Assembly: GCA_026182355.1 (NCBI GenBank)
Contig: JAPFBL010001617.1
Location: forward strand, 6,883,001 to 6,947,000
Direction of reading: 5' to 3'
Length of the DNA: 64,000 bases
From: Hermatobates lingyangjiaoensis
Taxonomy: Eukaryota; Arthropoda; Insecta; Hemiptera; Hermatobatidae
Each line of letters begins with the position of its first letter. Within the stretch, counting starts at the first letter, position 1. The notes below the pieces were generated by a model. It was not told the DNA's origin. It was given only the letters and a program-made list of their open reading frames with translations, and did not search any database. A program made the position numbers and the translations under genes. This document shows, in pieces, positions 46,277-58,294 of the stretch.

Positions 46277-47550
46277 ATGAACAGGAACAATAGAAGTTTA
46301 AAAGTCCTCATATGGAACGCGAATGGTATTCACGCTAAGAGGAACAAGCTCTCGGAGTTCCTCGATCGTCATTCAATTGATACAGGGCTGCTCAGTGAAA
46401 CTCACTTAGCACCACAACATAAGTTCAGTCTGCCTGGTTTCTCAATCAGCAGAACTGATAGAAAGTTCTATCCTCGAACGTCACAAAAGAGTCATGGAGG
46501 AACTCTAATCGCTGTCAGGACGGGCATACCATATACAACTTTACTTGCTAACCTAGACGTTAAGTTGGAAAACACTACTATACAAATACAACACAGTTTT
46601 ATATCCTCGAGGGAATATGTCCAAGTACCTCTTGGTCTAATTCCGTACCTTTTGTTATAGTACTTTTATATTAGTTTTTACTACCTTAGCCTTAAGCTCG
46701 CCTTAGGGGGAATATCCTAGTAACCCTAAGAACTCTAGATTTAAGCTCCTTATTGTTAGTTAGTTTGTAACTTAGTTTTAAGTCTGAGTGTTACTCTAGT
46801 CATAATAGACTATTTTTTTTTTTTTTATTAGTCTTCTGAGTGATGTCGGTCGTGGTAACCCGCCTCCGCGAGGTCCACCTTGGGCACACTGGGATGAGCC
46901 TTCTGTTTCCTTCGGGAACAGTTATCTCTGCTCAGTGTGGCTAAAGGGCTCCACGTAAAAAACATCGGCCTGGTCTGCTTTATTGCGTGGTGTGGTCGAA
47001 AGACCAAGGAACATGCCAATAAATCAAACAAAAATACAACACAGTGGGAAACCACTGCGTCTGGTATCGGTGTATAACACACCGAACACAGTCATACCTC
47101 AGAAAACCTTGAAAAAGTTCATGAGGACGTCCACACCAACGATCATGGGAGGGGACTTTAACTCTCAACACACGATGTGGAACTGTACGAGGGATAGGAA
47201 GATGGGTAAGGCCCTAATAAGGGCATGTGATAGGCTTAACCTAAACTAAACATCTACTGTCCACGTACATTACAACAAGAGCAGCTACTTCGATCGACTT
47301 AGCCTTAGCCAACTCCAGGGCTCCGGCGGTGAGACTGGAAACGATACAAGAGCTATCTTCAGATCAATATCCGGTTCTCATGGAGTTGACTGGGTCAGTG
47401 GTCAAATTCTCTCAAACCAAATCCGCCGTTACAGACTGGGTGAGGTTTAAAAGGATACTAAGTCAAATGTCCTACCCAACAGAGGTTACTACACGGGCAG
47501 AAATAGACAGAGAGGTTGAAAACCTCACTGACTATTCACGAGGCCCTTAA
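46277..47550 (+). pseudogene. Jockey retroposon ORF2, endonuclease domain (interrupted)
   Basis: ORF2 starts at an ATG at 46277 and shows AP-endonuclease motifs: WNANGI, LLSETHL (Glu), GGTLIAV, then after a 434-bp insertion LRLVSVYNTP, GGDFNSQHTMWN (Asp, Asn) and SSDQYPVLMEL, where the catalytic SDH His is Gln. A linker like IHEALKKSQAARS and ISYRNKVRKR follows to about 47700; the RT is missing. The frame continues exactly across the insertion, so only the insertion and point changes broke this part. Confidence 0.78.
46598..47031. mobile_element. 434-bp unclassified insertion with 14-bp target duplication
   Basis: Flanked by AAATACAACACAGT at 46584-46597 and 47032-47045. Removing insert plus one copy restores the endonuclease frame. 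The left half (to about 46810) is AT-rich with tagtttttac and ttaagctcgcc words. Then comes a T14-15 run, and the right half is GC-richer with stem-like parts (ttccttcgggaacag; ggtcgaaagacc). Read on the minus strand, the right half ends in an A-run. No inverted termini. Possibly a SINE or a twin-primed retroposon copy. Confidence 0.62.
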
Positions 47551-47879
47551 AAAATCACAAGCAGCTCGAAGCAGTTTTGGATGCGAGAAACCTTTAGACA
47601 AACAAATAACTAATCTTATTTCATACAGGAATAAGGTTCGGAAAAGAATTGTAAATTTATCATTTATCATCGAGGACAATGATGGCCGTGCAGAACAGAA
47701 TAATATTTTCCAATATTCTGGACCACTGATATAAATGACACCTGCAGACTCTTTCTGAGCTGCCAGCATGACCGTCGTGCTATTCATTATCATTGTGATA
47801 GACCTATTTTCAAACTAATTTTTAGCTAGACTGAGCAAATTGCTTGGACATTTATATGTAATTAACTGATGCAGAATGA

Positions 47880-48370
47880 AATACTATTTAGCTAAATTAA
47901 ATGTTCCTGCGAGATTCAAGAATGTAAACTGTGTATGCTTATTTTCGAGTAATACCTTTTCTAATATATCTTCAGTCGCCATTAGTTCGTCGACTGTTCC
48001 TCTCCGCAACGTGAACTCTAATTGATTTCTAGACATAACTTAATTTTTATTCAGCCAAAATAGTATTCTGTTAATCAATAATACTTCAAAAGTTTACCAG
48101 CCAATGGTAACAAACTTATTGGATGGCATTTTTATAGATCATCTTTAGTTTTTTTTCCAGGTTTTGCAGGTAAGATTATATTAAATTTTTTCAAAATATG
48201 GGAAAACATCTTTTGTGAGACATGATTTTTAAATAACCATAAAAGTTTTAGGGAACGCATTCAATAATGTCTCAACAACAGTTTTGGTTGTTGGCTCATG
48301 TATTGCAGAGCCTTACTCTCCCTTGAGTCGTTTAAAACATTTATAATTTCTTGAATAGTAAATAGTTTGT
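47880..48370 (-). pseudogene. non-LTR reverse transcriptase remnant (R1/Jockey type)
   Basis: The minus-strand frame is open over the last third and reads RNQLEFTLRRGTVDELMAT and EDILEKVLLENKH, then FTFLNLAGTFNLA. This aligns with the 'NQFGFRxGRSTxDAL...FLDISGAFD' region of RT, with the catalytic Asp replaced (NLAGTF). Upstream, CKTWKKN and the KFVTIGW region correspond to 'KPGK...SYRPISLLPVxGK'. Opposite in strand to the Jockey just before it, so a separate insertion. Confidence 0.55.
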
Positions 48371-49319
48371 CACATGAAGACCCTCATCTGCCTATTTTAA
48401 ATTTTTGATTTTATTTTCATCCGATTCTTCAACAATAGTTACACGTTTTTTCATTATTTCTCTAACAATTTCTGTCATATTCTTGCTTGATAATCAGTCT
48501 CCTCGTTTTATCGTAGATAAGACAGTCTCTGATTTTATTTTCCCTTTTACTGTTATAAATAAATTATTATTATTTAATGGTATAAATAAATCTAGAAAAG
48601 AAAACAGTGAAGAAGTGTTTATATTCCATCCAATGAATTTGGAGCAAAAGTCTTAAACAAATTTCATAATTGTCTTCCATTGTCGTCTTTCGGAGCAAAA
48701 TACAGACAAATTTGAATCATAAATAGCATTTTAGTGGAAAACAATTTGGTTTTCTTTTTTTGTGTTCTATGGAACAATAATTCTATTCTAATTTATTGTT
48801 CATATTATATTGTGAAGCCTTTGATATATTATGTGGTACATACTGAAATATACTTTTTCTGCTTTCGTACTAGTTAGAGGCATAAAAGAACTACAGTATT
48901 AATAAAACCACTGAATATAAATTTAATGTTTTCCAAGGACCTATTGATGAATGTAATTCATTCTAATATATAAAAGACTATATATGAATTTATGGTTGTA
49001 AGCATGAATTTAGAAAAGAATAATTATAACATGTACTATTTCTTCGGTAATAATTCGGTTCACTGAAACCTAAAAGCCATTTTTAAATGTTTTAAATGGC
49101 CTGAAAGTTTTAAATGGTACATCTGCCCGTCTCTTATACTCTGTTTGTTTTGCCTAACTTCTTTATAATTATATCCTGATTATTAGTATTCAATAAATGA
49201 AAATATAAATGCGTAATATCAAAGTTTAGTTATATAGAAAAGTACTGTTTTAGATACGGTGATGTTTGTTTTTTATCAAATTTGGTGATACAAACCAGCA
49301 GTGAATGACTTGAAACAGA
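48371..49319. other. no recognisable feature
   Basis: AT-rich intron sequence; open frames here are compositional. Confidence 0.4.
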
Positions 49320-49500
49320 AGCAATTGATTGTTTTTAGAGAGAAGAACTCTAGGGAGGGTGAACGACCAAGAAGATAATCTGGTGCATGTGAATGTGTCG
49401 AAAACTAGGCAGAGTAATGTGGCTCGCCGGCTGAAGCTGATCAGAGTGCATTCACTGTCTTCTAAACAAACACTACCATGCTTCCTTATTCTTCGGAAAA
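49320..49500. other. GC-richer intronic island, candidate regulatory element
   Basis: About 170 bp (gagagaagaactctaggg ... acactaccatgcttcc) of balanced composition, not repeated in the window. It follows a tttttag and stays open in one plus frame for 94 codons, but no domain is seen and it has no clean donor; it is not needed by the phase-matched glypican exons. Confidence 0.28.
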
Positions 49501-50047
49501 AACAAACGGCCCATATATCTCTCTTGATTTGTTGCTTACACTTAACGCTCAGCATCAGTTACTGTTACACCTTGAACGGAAACTGTTTCTGGATACACCT
49601 TAACAATAGTTAAAACAGTCAGAATAACTATTTTCTTGAGAGGTTTATCCTCAATGAATGTATCAGAGCTCATGGACATGGTTAGTCTGGTTAGTCTATA
49701 AATAATTATTTTTGTGAGTACATTGAAGATTCTTAGAAACAATTAATTTTTCTGGAGATGGAACATCTTAACCTTAAATTATCTCACCCACTTTGGACCT
49801 ATCCGAAACGTGTTTACAGAGGTAGAAAATTTACGTGATAAGATGTTTCAATATCTCCCTTAAACTCTAAGTGAGAGTATTCTGAGTGAGGAGGTAGGAG
49901 GTAGGAGGTAGATAATTTCTACGTCTTTCTTTCAATTTTTATTATATAATATAATAGTGGTTTATATATTTAATTTAAATTTATTCCAAATTGCATGTTT
50001 AGATTAAGTTTTAACGGGGTGTTGCTATGCTCCAACACACGCATACT

Positions 50048-50097
<50 letters not shown>

Positions 50098-50149
50098 AAA
50101 CAAAGGATTGGAATAGGTTTAGGGATGAGCTCTTGCTAGGTTAGGTGAT
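49501..50149 (+). repeat. AT-rich DNA with a (CA)n microsatellite
   Basis: A nearly perfect CA run occupies about 50053-50096, and gaggtaggaggtaggaggta (a 7-bp tandem) lies at 49888-49908. Otherwise featureless. Confidence 0.6.
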
Positions 50150-51330
50150 CTTACCAGTAGTTCAATAATATACATAAACTAGATGTTCATCTTACAAAAG
50201 AAATAGGAAAATGCAACAATGTGGATGAAGCAGTATTGTATATTAACAGGGCTTTTACAGATTCCTGTCGACAGTTTTCTCAATCTGTCGTCATGGAGAG
50301 CAAGGTCAATGCTCTGTGTCATGCTGGTCCAATGAGCCATCGAAGACAAGATATCGTATCAGAAAATTAAGAAAGAAATTTCCTTATACATAATTTCCTA
50401 AGGACTTGTGGAGATCCCCATTTAAGAGAAATTGGAAAAAAGGAATACTTGGTTTGTAAAAGTGTTTATGAACGACAAATAGCTCTTACAAAGACAATCT
50501 TGGAAAAGTTATTGCCACTGGATGAGAGAATTCAAGGAATCTGGTATAAAAAGTTAACTGCAAGAAATGCAAAAGCCGCAGCAAAGCAAACAACAATTAA
50601 GAAACCTGATGTGAATTACACGAAAAATTTTTAAGAGAGCTTTTAAGTCTCATTGAAGCTTTCTGCTATAATTTAATGGACAAAGAACACAGTGTAATAG
50701 AAAGTTCCTTAAGTGATTAACAACAAACTCTTGGATGAAAGTGTTCACTGAACAACTACTGGTAAGAAGAATCTTCCAAAAATCTGGAAGAATGCTTACA
50801 TTCTTTATATAAAAAGTCAAGGAAGAAAATATGTAATACTCCTCTAAATTTCGGTCTATCTGCTTGTTACCAGTTACTGAAAAAATTGCTAGTGGAGACA
50901 CGTTAGCATTTAGTGTACAGTGGAAATCTACTTGAATCAATGTCGGTTTACACTAACACAAGTACAGTTAATGAGGAGATAAAGGCTTAAGATTTTATGC
51001 AGACTAATCTAAACAGTAAACAGTTCCTATTAATTATGAATGTGAGACGACAAGAAGCTTTTGATGCGACTTGCTAGTATTCCATCTTGCTGAACTGAAG
51101 AATAGTGACTGTCCTGCAAACTTTAACCAGTCAAAAAGCTAGTTCACGGAGAAAAGCTCTGATATAGCCACTACTAACTTTATCAAATTGTTTAATTAAA
51201 CAAGTGATTGGAAGCAGTTCTCTAAGATCCTGTTTCAATTCTGGGTACTGGAAAGTCCAGTTTAAATCAATTATTAAAAATGTTTAATATCCCGATTCCA
51301 AGTTAGAGTAAACAAAACAGTTCAGATAGA
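50150..51330 (+). pseudogene. non-LTR retroposon ORF2 remnant (linker and RT)
   Basis: Pieces in shifting frames: NVDEAVLYINRAFTDSCRQ (endonuclease-RT linker), KEYLVCKSVYERQIAL, then LPKIWKNAYILYIKSQG and FRSICLLPVTEKIA (the 'RPISLLPVxGK' block, about 50850-50890), NQCRFTLTQ (50936) and FLLIMNVRRQEAFDA (51030-51070, the 'LDIxGAFD' block). Later matches to 'PANLNxL' and a 'GPxLW'-like area are weak. R1/Jockey-type; many stops. Confidence 0.55.
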
Positions 51331-52319
51331 AAAGAGTAACACATTATCTGCTAGGTGTAGGCCCTAGTAGACAAGGCTATTGCTATCGAAAGTACTACGT
51401 TTAGTTTAATAAGCAATTACTAATATAATTCATTTTTTATTGAATTACATCATGATTCTCATTATTCAACCACTAATATTATGTGGTACTAATGTCACTT
51501 CACTTTATAGTTTATTTGTAGTACTTAACAAATTTTGTTTCTCTGACTAATTGTGATTAGTTGAAGTTGTAGGAACAATCTAGGTTTTAATGATTATTTC
51601 CTTTATTATTTCGTTTAAAATGTATGACAGCGTTAACACTGGCCGCGAGGTGCAAGCAATAGTCAAGGGAAGCAGCCTATGGTCTTCCTATCAAGCATTA
51701 TGTTTGGTTGACCCCCTAAACTCATTTGCAGTTTTTTCACTCGAATCATTTCATTTAATTCAACCATTTAAGTTTAATTATTACTAACAAATTAGTTTTC
51801 ACGCAGTTTTTTACTCAGTTATAGTAATACTAGTGTTATTTTCGAAAGATATTTATATATCATAATTTTTAATACCAAATGTTGTTTATTGTCTCCCTTG
51901 GAGAACATAATAATAACCCTTGGGCTACCCTTCACATATTATTGTCAACATATGCTTGAATCAAAATTCTCTTGTGAAATGAACACAGCAATTGAAATTG
52001 CTAATAAGCAATTTTGTATGTTCAATTGTGAATGAAAAAATAAATTTTATTAACAATAAAAATGAAATTATATTTTTATTGTGAATAAAATAATAATAAT
52101 CTCTGTTAATTATTGCCTGCTTGTGAAGAGTATCTAAAAAGTAATCAAGTATATTTTTTAAACGCAATTTTAACGAAAACTTGGATAAAAATGAAATAAT
52201 TTAATGCAATCATGTTCACATAAATGCAGATAAACTCTAAATTAATTCATTTCTAATAAAGATGATAATGAACATATTTTTAAGACATTGCTCTTCATTT
52301 ACATTTTTTGTAGAATATG
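51331..52319. other. no recognisable feature
   Basis: AT-rich intron sequence; one plus-strand frame of 65 codons at 51590 has no homology I recognise. Confidence 0.4.
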
Positions 52320-53050
52320 AATTTTGCAAAAAAAAACTTTAATGCTTTCTTCTTGTTGACTCTACTGAGAGCAACATGTAGTTGGCTCCTTGAGACTTAT
52401 GAATAGTTATGACAAATCTTAACTGAATTGGAAATTGAACCCTTAAAAAAGGAGTGTTGTTCTCTTCAGATAAAATAATTTTCAATTTTGGAATTAAAAC
52501 TATTTCCCCTTGACACCGTGATGCGATAATTTTATAAACAATGACACTATCATAAAGCTCCTCAGTTATTAGTCTTATTACATTACATAAGCGCAGTGGA
52601 TCAATGTTTCTCATACATACACATGACAAGAACTTTATTTTCAAGTTCTAGCTTATGTTGGAGCAATCCAGACAACTCTAGTGAGTCAAGAAATTCTTGA
52701 GGGTAATAGGTGGGTTCTGTTCCTACAAAAGTACACACGAGTTATATGACAAATATTGTTTAATTTATCCTGGAAATTATTGAATGAACCTATTATTAAT
52801 TTCACTCTGTGTCTCGTTAAATGGAACTTATATAGAATTGTCTGTGAACAATATTTGTGGGTTGGCGAATGAAGAGTAAATGTATTCAATACACTAATCA
52901 ACATTATGTGCACGGATAAACATGTCTTCGGGCAGTAATATTCTCTTTATTTTCATTCCTTTCAACTCTGTCTTCACCAATATTTATCAGTAATTTAGAG
53001 TATTCCTCATTTTCTTCTTGAACTCCCATATTGCTAGTTAAATGGAATTT
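52320..53050 (-). pseudogene. Helitron PIF1-type helicase remnant, different family
   Basis: Minus strand, from 53045 downward: NMGVQEENEEYSKLLINIG (the 'NMRVxxD...WLLxIGNG' block), then YPQEFLDSLELSGLLQHKLE (52700-52650, 'YPxEFLNSLxxSGLPPHKL'), RNIDPLRLCN, LIPKLKIILSE, LRVQFPIQLRFVITIHKSQG. The last matches 'FPVRLAFAMTINKSQG', helicase motif VI region. A frameshift lies near 52610. More diverged from the two Helitrons above, so an independent lineage. Confidence 0.68.
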
Positions 53051-53199
53051 AGTTTAGTTTAAATAGATGATTGCTACGCTTCCAAAGTAGACATTTGCAC
53101 ACCGAAAATTCGTCTGCTTATGGCCAAAGCAGTTAATGAAGTTATAAACAGTCATGATACACTAAAATTACCAGAAAAGGTCATCTCAATACCAAAAAG

Positions 53200-53770
53200 G
53201 CAATCCATCTTGCAACAAAATCAATGTACTGGTTTACAATTCAAACTGACCAGGTCGATTTCATTGATTGCACAGCATGCTGCAAATACAAAAGGAGCAA
53301 TACCAAAGAGTCACTGAAATTGCTACGATCATCTAATCAGCCTTGGGTAAGATTAAATGTTGACATTTTACCCCATGAACAACGAGACCAAATCGTTATT
53401 TATGACGGCTACTCGTACTGGCTAGACACCTACCATTCAAATGAGAAATCTGCATTGAATGTAATTAAAAAGTAGAAATATTTTTTCACACTATTTGGTT
53501 CCCATTTAAAATTCTTTTTGACAATATTCCTTTTAACTTGTTGATTATATAAAAAAAATTGCAGAAAAATGGATATTTAAGCCAACGTTTATAAGCCCCA
53601 AGTAAAGTGAGGCAAATAGATTTACAGAGAAGGGAATTGTCATAGCCAAGATGCTTATTAGAAAAAATAATGGCATTGTAACGTCAGTACTCCAATGTAG
53701 AACTGCACCAATCCCATTTATTAGATCATCTCCTGAACAAATTTTTTTTAATCGGAATTTGAAAACTGAA
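53200..53770 (+). pseudogene. Ty3/gypsy-type integrase remnant
   Basis: 53224 onward reads MYWFTIQTDQVDFIDC, CTACCKYKRSNTKE and QPWVRLNVDIL: the CC half of the HHCC zinc-binding domain and the start of the catalytic core with its first Asp. After 53480 the frame breaks; 53610-53770 gives EANRFTEKGIVIAKMLI, LQCRTAPIPF and SPEQIFFNRNLKTELL, the end of the core ('ERxVQxAKxLLKK...YRNTP...SPAQLLxGRRLRTxLP'). The central Asp region is not recognisable. Internal or flanking LTRs were not found. Confidence 0.6.
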
Positions 53771-55844
53771 CTTCTGATTATATCTGGTACAGGAGAATGG
53801 TGGCACTGTTCTGTTTCGTAATCATCCATTTCTACTCCCAGTAAAAACGTCTCGTCGATTAAGTGAAGAAGCAATTTCATTTTTAAAACATACTTACTTA
53901 AAAAAACAAAGCATGTCAATATATTAGGTTGTTAAGTTACCAAACATTGTTAATCACTTCACTTGTTGACCGGCCAGTGAATAAACATAGTCTCTTGTGA
54001 ATTTTCCTTTGATTTGTTTGCCATTATACTCCTAAATCGGAGTGCATATATACAATATATAATATGTGCATTCTCACTTACTAGGCTCATGCAACTTGAG
54101 GGTCATTTGATCAAAATTTTTAGCTGATTACTATTTCAGTTCAACGTATGGTTTGCTCACTTATAGATAAGATGTACTTGTAAGAATAGATTAAATCCAT
54201 GGTATAGTTTGACTATGAACTATGTGGTATATGTATGAACCATACTATCAACTTAATATCATGATTTCATTGTTCAATCTTCCACAAACTACAGCTGACC
54301 AGAAGTACTTTCTCTTTCTAAGTTCAGCAATCCTTAGACCAATCATCTCTTGGGACTTCAATGTCCCATTTGGTGCCATTTCGTAAAAAATCGCTTACAA
54401 TCATCTAGTATATATCAATCGACTGTTTTCAGTGTTCATTCCACGATATTTTGTCAGAGTATTTTTCTCTATACTGAATTTTTCTAATATCATTTGCCTT
54501 GTAACCGTAATGCTCCAAAAATGATCAATCATTTTACTATAGTTGATATTTTACATTTGAACATGACAGCTTAGAATGGATGTGGGTTTGGAAACAGTTT
54601 TTTTTCTTATGAGTTATTTGGTTTTTTCATTTATTTTTAAATTTTGTAATACTCAATAACTTGGGTTATTTGCTTTTTTATTGCCTGACTTGGCTGTCAA
54701 AGATAATTATTTTAAGTACCAGTTATTGAGTCATTATCGTTGAAGTGCTTATTTTTGGTGTTTATGGAAGTAAATATCAATTTTTTATTTAATTAATATT
54801 AAAGAATTAAGTATTGAAAGTTTAATATTTACAGGAGGTATCGAAATATACTTTACGAAGTTGAAATCGTGTACTATGCTGACATATATTGAAATATAAT
54901 ATCCTTATGTATTCTATCTTTAACAAAATTCATGTGATTAATATATTCACAACAGAAATAAATATTTATTTATATTATTTTTTACCACTACATTTGATAG
55001 GGGAAGTGACAGGTTTGACTTCTACAATAATTTATTCGTCAGTAACAGGCCAAAATGTACGCTATTTATCTTCTTCAAAATCTCTCATTTTGGAATAGTT
55101 TTTCTTTACGACTCTTTTTTATAGTAATAAATCATTTATATACATTTTTGTTCTCTATAGCATTTATTTATGAAGCAGCTCTATATAAAAAATGTTGACG
55201 CCACTGTGTTTTATCTAGTCATATATTTAGCGGTATTTATTGAATAGAGGTATTTCGTGTAAAAAGAAAGTTTTCATTGTAAGCAGAAACTGACTATATT
55301 AGTCACATCAAATTGCCCAGATCACGCAAACGGCATACTTTCCAGTTCATGTTATCATTAATCTATTACCACCCTTCTCCCTTCTAGTTTTTCCTAAAAG
55401 TTGGCATTGTTTTTTCCACAAAGTTCGTAGCCATTGGTTTCTTAATTTTTAGTTTCTCATTAATCATGTTCCCAGTATTTTTTGTTAAGGCTTAAAAAAG
55501 AATAATTAATACTCTAACGTGTGATGTTTGCCTATTATGAATAATAAATATTTGTATACCCTTATTTGTTCAACCACTCCTAAGATCTGTTGATGAGATA
55601 TTTAAGGATGTGTATGGCCCGTACTTTAGATCGTCTGTTGCCAACAAGTAAGTCATTTCTAACACCAGCAAGGCTTTGCTTACATTTAGAAGAAAAGCAT
55701 ATTGCTGTAATTCTTAAAAATAGTGAGAATATAAAGTGGAATATTGAAATAATAACCCTTTGATCCTATAACGCCTTTTTATTTGCCAAGCATCTGACCA
55801 TGAAATATATTACTCTGCTTTTGTCAAAACTAAAAACTATTATT
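53771..55844. other. no gene recognised
   Basis: AT-rich. A minus-strand stretch near 54230-54520 (with EHYGYKANDIRKI in one frame) might be an old transposon scrap, not identified. Confidence 0.35.
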
Positions 55845-57895
55845 TGATAAAAATCTGGAGTTGCCTACACTCAAATCTTCTATAATTAAACGTAATATCA
55901 TACTTCTTGGGCATATTATATATAAAGTCCCTTTTAGGCATAATATGAATGACTAAATGGATGATATTTATTAGTCTTTCATTCATGTAGGTAGTATAGA
56001 TAGTGATTGATCCACTTATCAATATACACGCTTATTTTTGTTCACCACACGACTGATGCATCTTTAGTATATCTACAGCAGTAATTACATTTTGGAAAAG
56101 CGAAAGTGTAGATTTCTTTCCAAGCCAGTTCCACTAGCTTTTTTCCAATAGCCAGTGGATCTCTTATATAGTTTATCTGACCTCCTTCTACAATGAAGAT
56201 TTATGACAAATTTTTCTTTTTAAAACTTGAATATATTCCTATTTTATCTGAACAATGTCAAAACATGTAAAAAAAATTACTTTTAGGACAATTCTTAATT
56301 TAAGATGTAGGATAAACTTATTATTTTTCAAAGAATGTTTTCAATTGTGAATAGTGTTTTCCTTTTTTGGTCTTTTACAAACATTATTATTCTGGGAATT
56401 TCATGTGTTTTTTAAAAAATCACTTTTCTTTCCCTTTGTCAAAAATCATAAAAATCCAATTTACTTTGAGCGAGTGTTATCTTTAATAAGTTTGTAGTTT
56501 AGGAATAAAAAGTCTAAAAGTACAATTTGGAAAAAAAAATTACTTTTTCCTGCGTGCTGTACTCTGTTGCTGTAAATGTATACCGCGAAAAAATATATTA
56601 GTAATAAGTCAGTTTGTCGTATCCAATGCAAATTCAAAACCAGCTTTTCAGAATAATTAATACTTTTATAGCTGGAAAGATGAATATTTTAAATATAATA
56701 GATATGAACTATTAGACTAGAATAGTGAAAAAACTGAATCTTTGTCAATAACATAATATTAGGAAAAGCTAATAGCTCCTTCTTGGGAAAAGAGTCCATA
56801 CGTCTCCTTCCATATTAACCAAAGATACTATGATCCATAAAAACAAACAACATTTACATTTGATATTAAATTTTGCCCAAGGTTGCAGCATATGGATCGA
56901 TTAAAAATTTTGTGAGATAAAACCATCATAATATGGAAAGCATCAGAATTATATGTTCGATTTGCGTACATTTGTTACATATAAGGATTTTATTTGTTTA
57001 CATCTCATATTAAGTTATTAATTATTTAAAAATTGTTCATTAAATCTCTAAACATCAATTTTATTTCAGTGGATTCATTCAAACAAATTTTAAATCAATG
57101 TAAACAAATACAAGTATAACAAGTAAACCATTAGTCCAGGATCAACATTCAGTTTTTATAGCTTTATTGCTCTTTGTCGTATTTGAAATTTCATGAATAT
57201 TTTTTTTTTATAAATTGTTAATTTTTTGTTCAATATTTTGGAAACATTTCATTGTTTTTTAATGAACCGTTTAGCGTCAAAAAAAATATTTTCTGAAAAC
57301 AGCTAATGTACTTTAACGCCCCTTTGGTAAATGTAATTTTGAAAAAATCATCACAATTCATCTTTCACATAAAGTTCTATTTTTGGGTATAGTTACATTT
57401 CGATCCCTTAAACGGTATGACTTGTATTGCTCTCAGAATTTGATTATAAGTCAACATGTTTAATTATATTTAAAAAATATATTTCCTGTTATTTTAAAAA
57501 TCTGAAGATATTTTTCGTTTATTGATTTTGTTGCCTCAAAAGTAATGCCAAAATTTGATGACTTTAGAATAAGTAGTTTAAGAGAAAAAAAAATATAGTC
57601 TACAAACTGGTTTTTGGCAAAAAAAAATTTTTTTTTTTTTGGAGCATCCATAATTGCTCCCAAACACTATGAGGCCCATTTTTGTAAAAAAATATCTATT
57701 TGATCCAACAATGATTCTGGACCGTGTGTGGCCACAGACTTTGGATATATACTCACGCACCCACCCACATACACACACAGCCACACAGACATCATCGAAA
57801 AAACTTCATAAACGACTTCTCAAAACTTGTAATTCCGTCAAAATCTCGAGATCGAATTTTTTCACGATGACTACACTTTACTTATAGTAGAATAA
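55845..57895 (+). repeat. family A repeat, full-length reference copy
   Basis: Starts aaaaatctggagttgcctac, ends cactttacttatagtagaata: about 2.05 kb. Order of blocks: 5' tip and subterminal repeat, 'gtagtatagatagtgattg', 'tccaatagccagtggatctc', the ttcctgcgtgctgtactctg block (56550), 'tcagtttttatagctttatt' (57147), the tttttggcaaaaaaa block (57605), gatccaacaatgattctgg, a CCCACCCACATACACACA core (57760) and the 3' hairpin block. Ends about 165 bp before the glypican acceptor. Confidence 0.72.
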
Positions 57896-58059
57896 AAATT
57901 GATAATAGTGTAACATAATCACTTTCAAACAATTTTAACAGTATTCAAATATATACTGTGTACAAATATCCTTTAAGAAAGTTTTGTAAATTTTAAAATG
58001 GAAATTTTTAATGAAAGAAAGTTTTTAATTCTAAAATGTAAGAGGCTTTTATTTTTCAG

Positions 58060-58294
58060 AGTTTTTTAAAGATATGTTGTTACAATCAAAGGAAGGGTTT
58101 CATGATATGTTCAAGAAGACATATGGTATAATATATGAGCAGAATTCATACGTCTTCACTGATATGTTTGAAGAACTGGAGCGGTATTATGCTAAAGGTA
58201 GATTGGACTTGCTGGAATCCATGGACAGTTTCTTCAATACTCTATACCAGAAAATGTTTACTGTTATGAACTCACAGTACAGGTTTTCAGAAAG
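58060..58294 (+). CDS. dlp: glypican (dally-like type), second visible core exon
   Basis: Internal exon of 235 bp, entered in phase 1 and left in phase 2. The acceptor is a pyrimidine-rich ttatttttcag and the donor is aaag|gtaata. The translation begins with FFKDML and continues through FHDMFKKTYG, YEQNSYVF, FEELERYY and LYQKMFTV to NSQYRF. These are consecutive, well-conserved blocks of the alpha-helical glypican core. No stop or frameshift interrupts it, unlike the neighbouring transposon ORFs, so it is under constraint. The next exon should begin near the conserved cysteine-containing YLECVS-like segment; it is beyond the window or hidden behind the retroelement that begins 174 bp downstream. 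Substrate binding and heparan-sulfate attachment sites (C-terminal Ser-Gly) are not in this part. Confidence 0.92.

Larger units (their letters stand above)
41268..58059 (+). other. glypican intron (16.8 kb), transposon-rich
   Basis: GT-AG intron joining the two glypican exons in matching phase. It has absorbed PLE termini (41.8 kb), family A fragments (42.3 kb), a Helitron (43.5-45.2 kb), a Jockey element (45.5-47.7 kb), non-LTR RT scraps (47.9 and 50.2 kb), a Helitron helicase piece with a gypsy integrase piece (52.3-53.8 kb) and a full-length family A copy (55.8-57.9 kb). The last ends only about 165 bp before the acceptor. Confidence 0.85.

Noticed and set aside
53545..53919. 124-codon minus-strand ORF
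   Set aside because: The plus strand of the same segment encodes recognisable integrase text, so this is its shadow.
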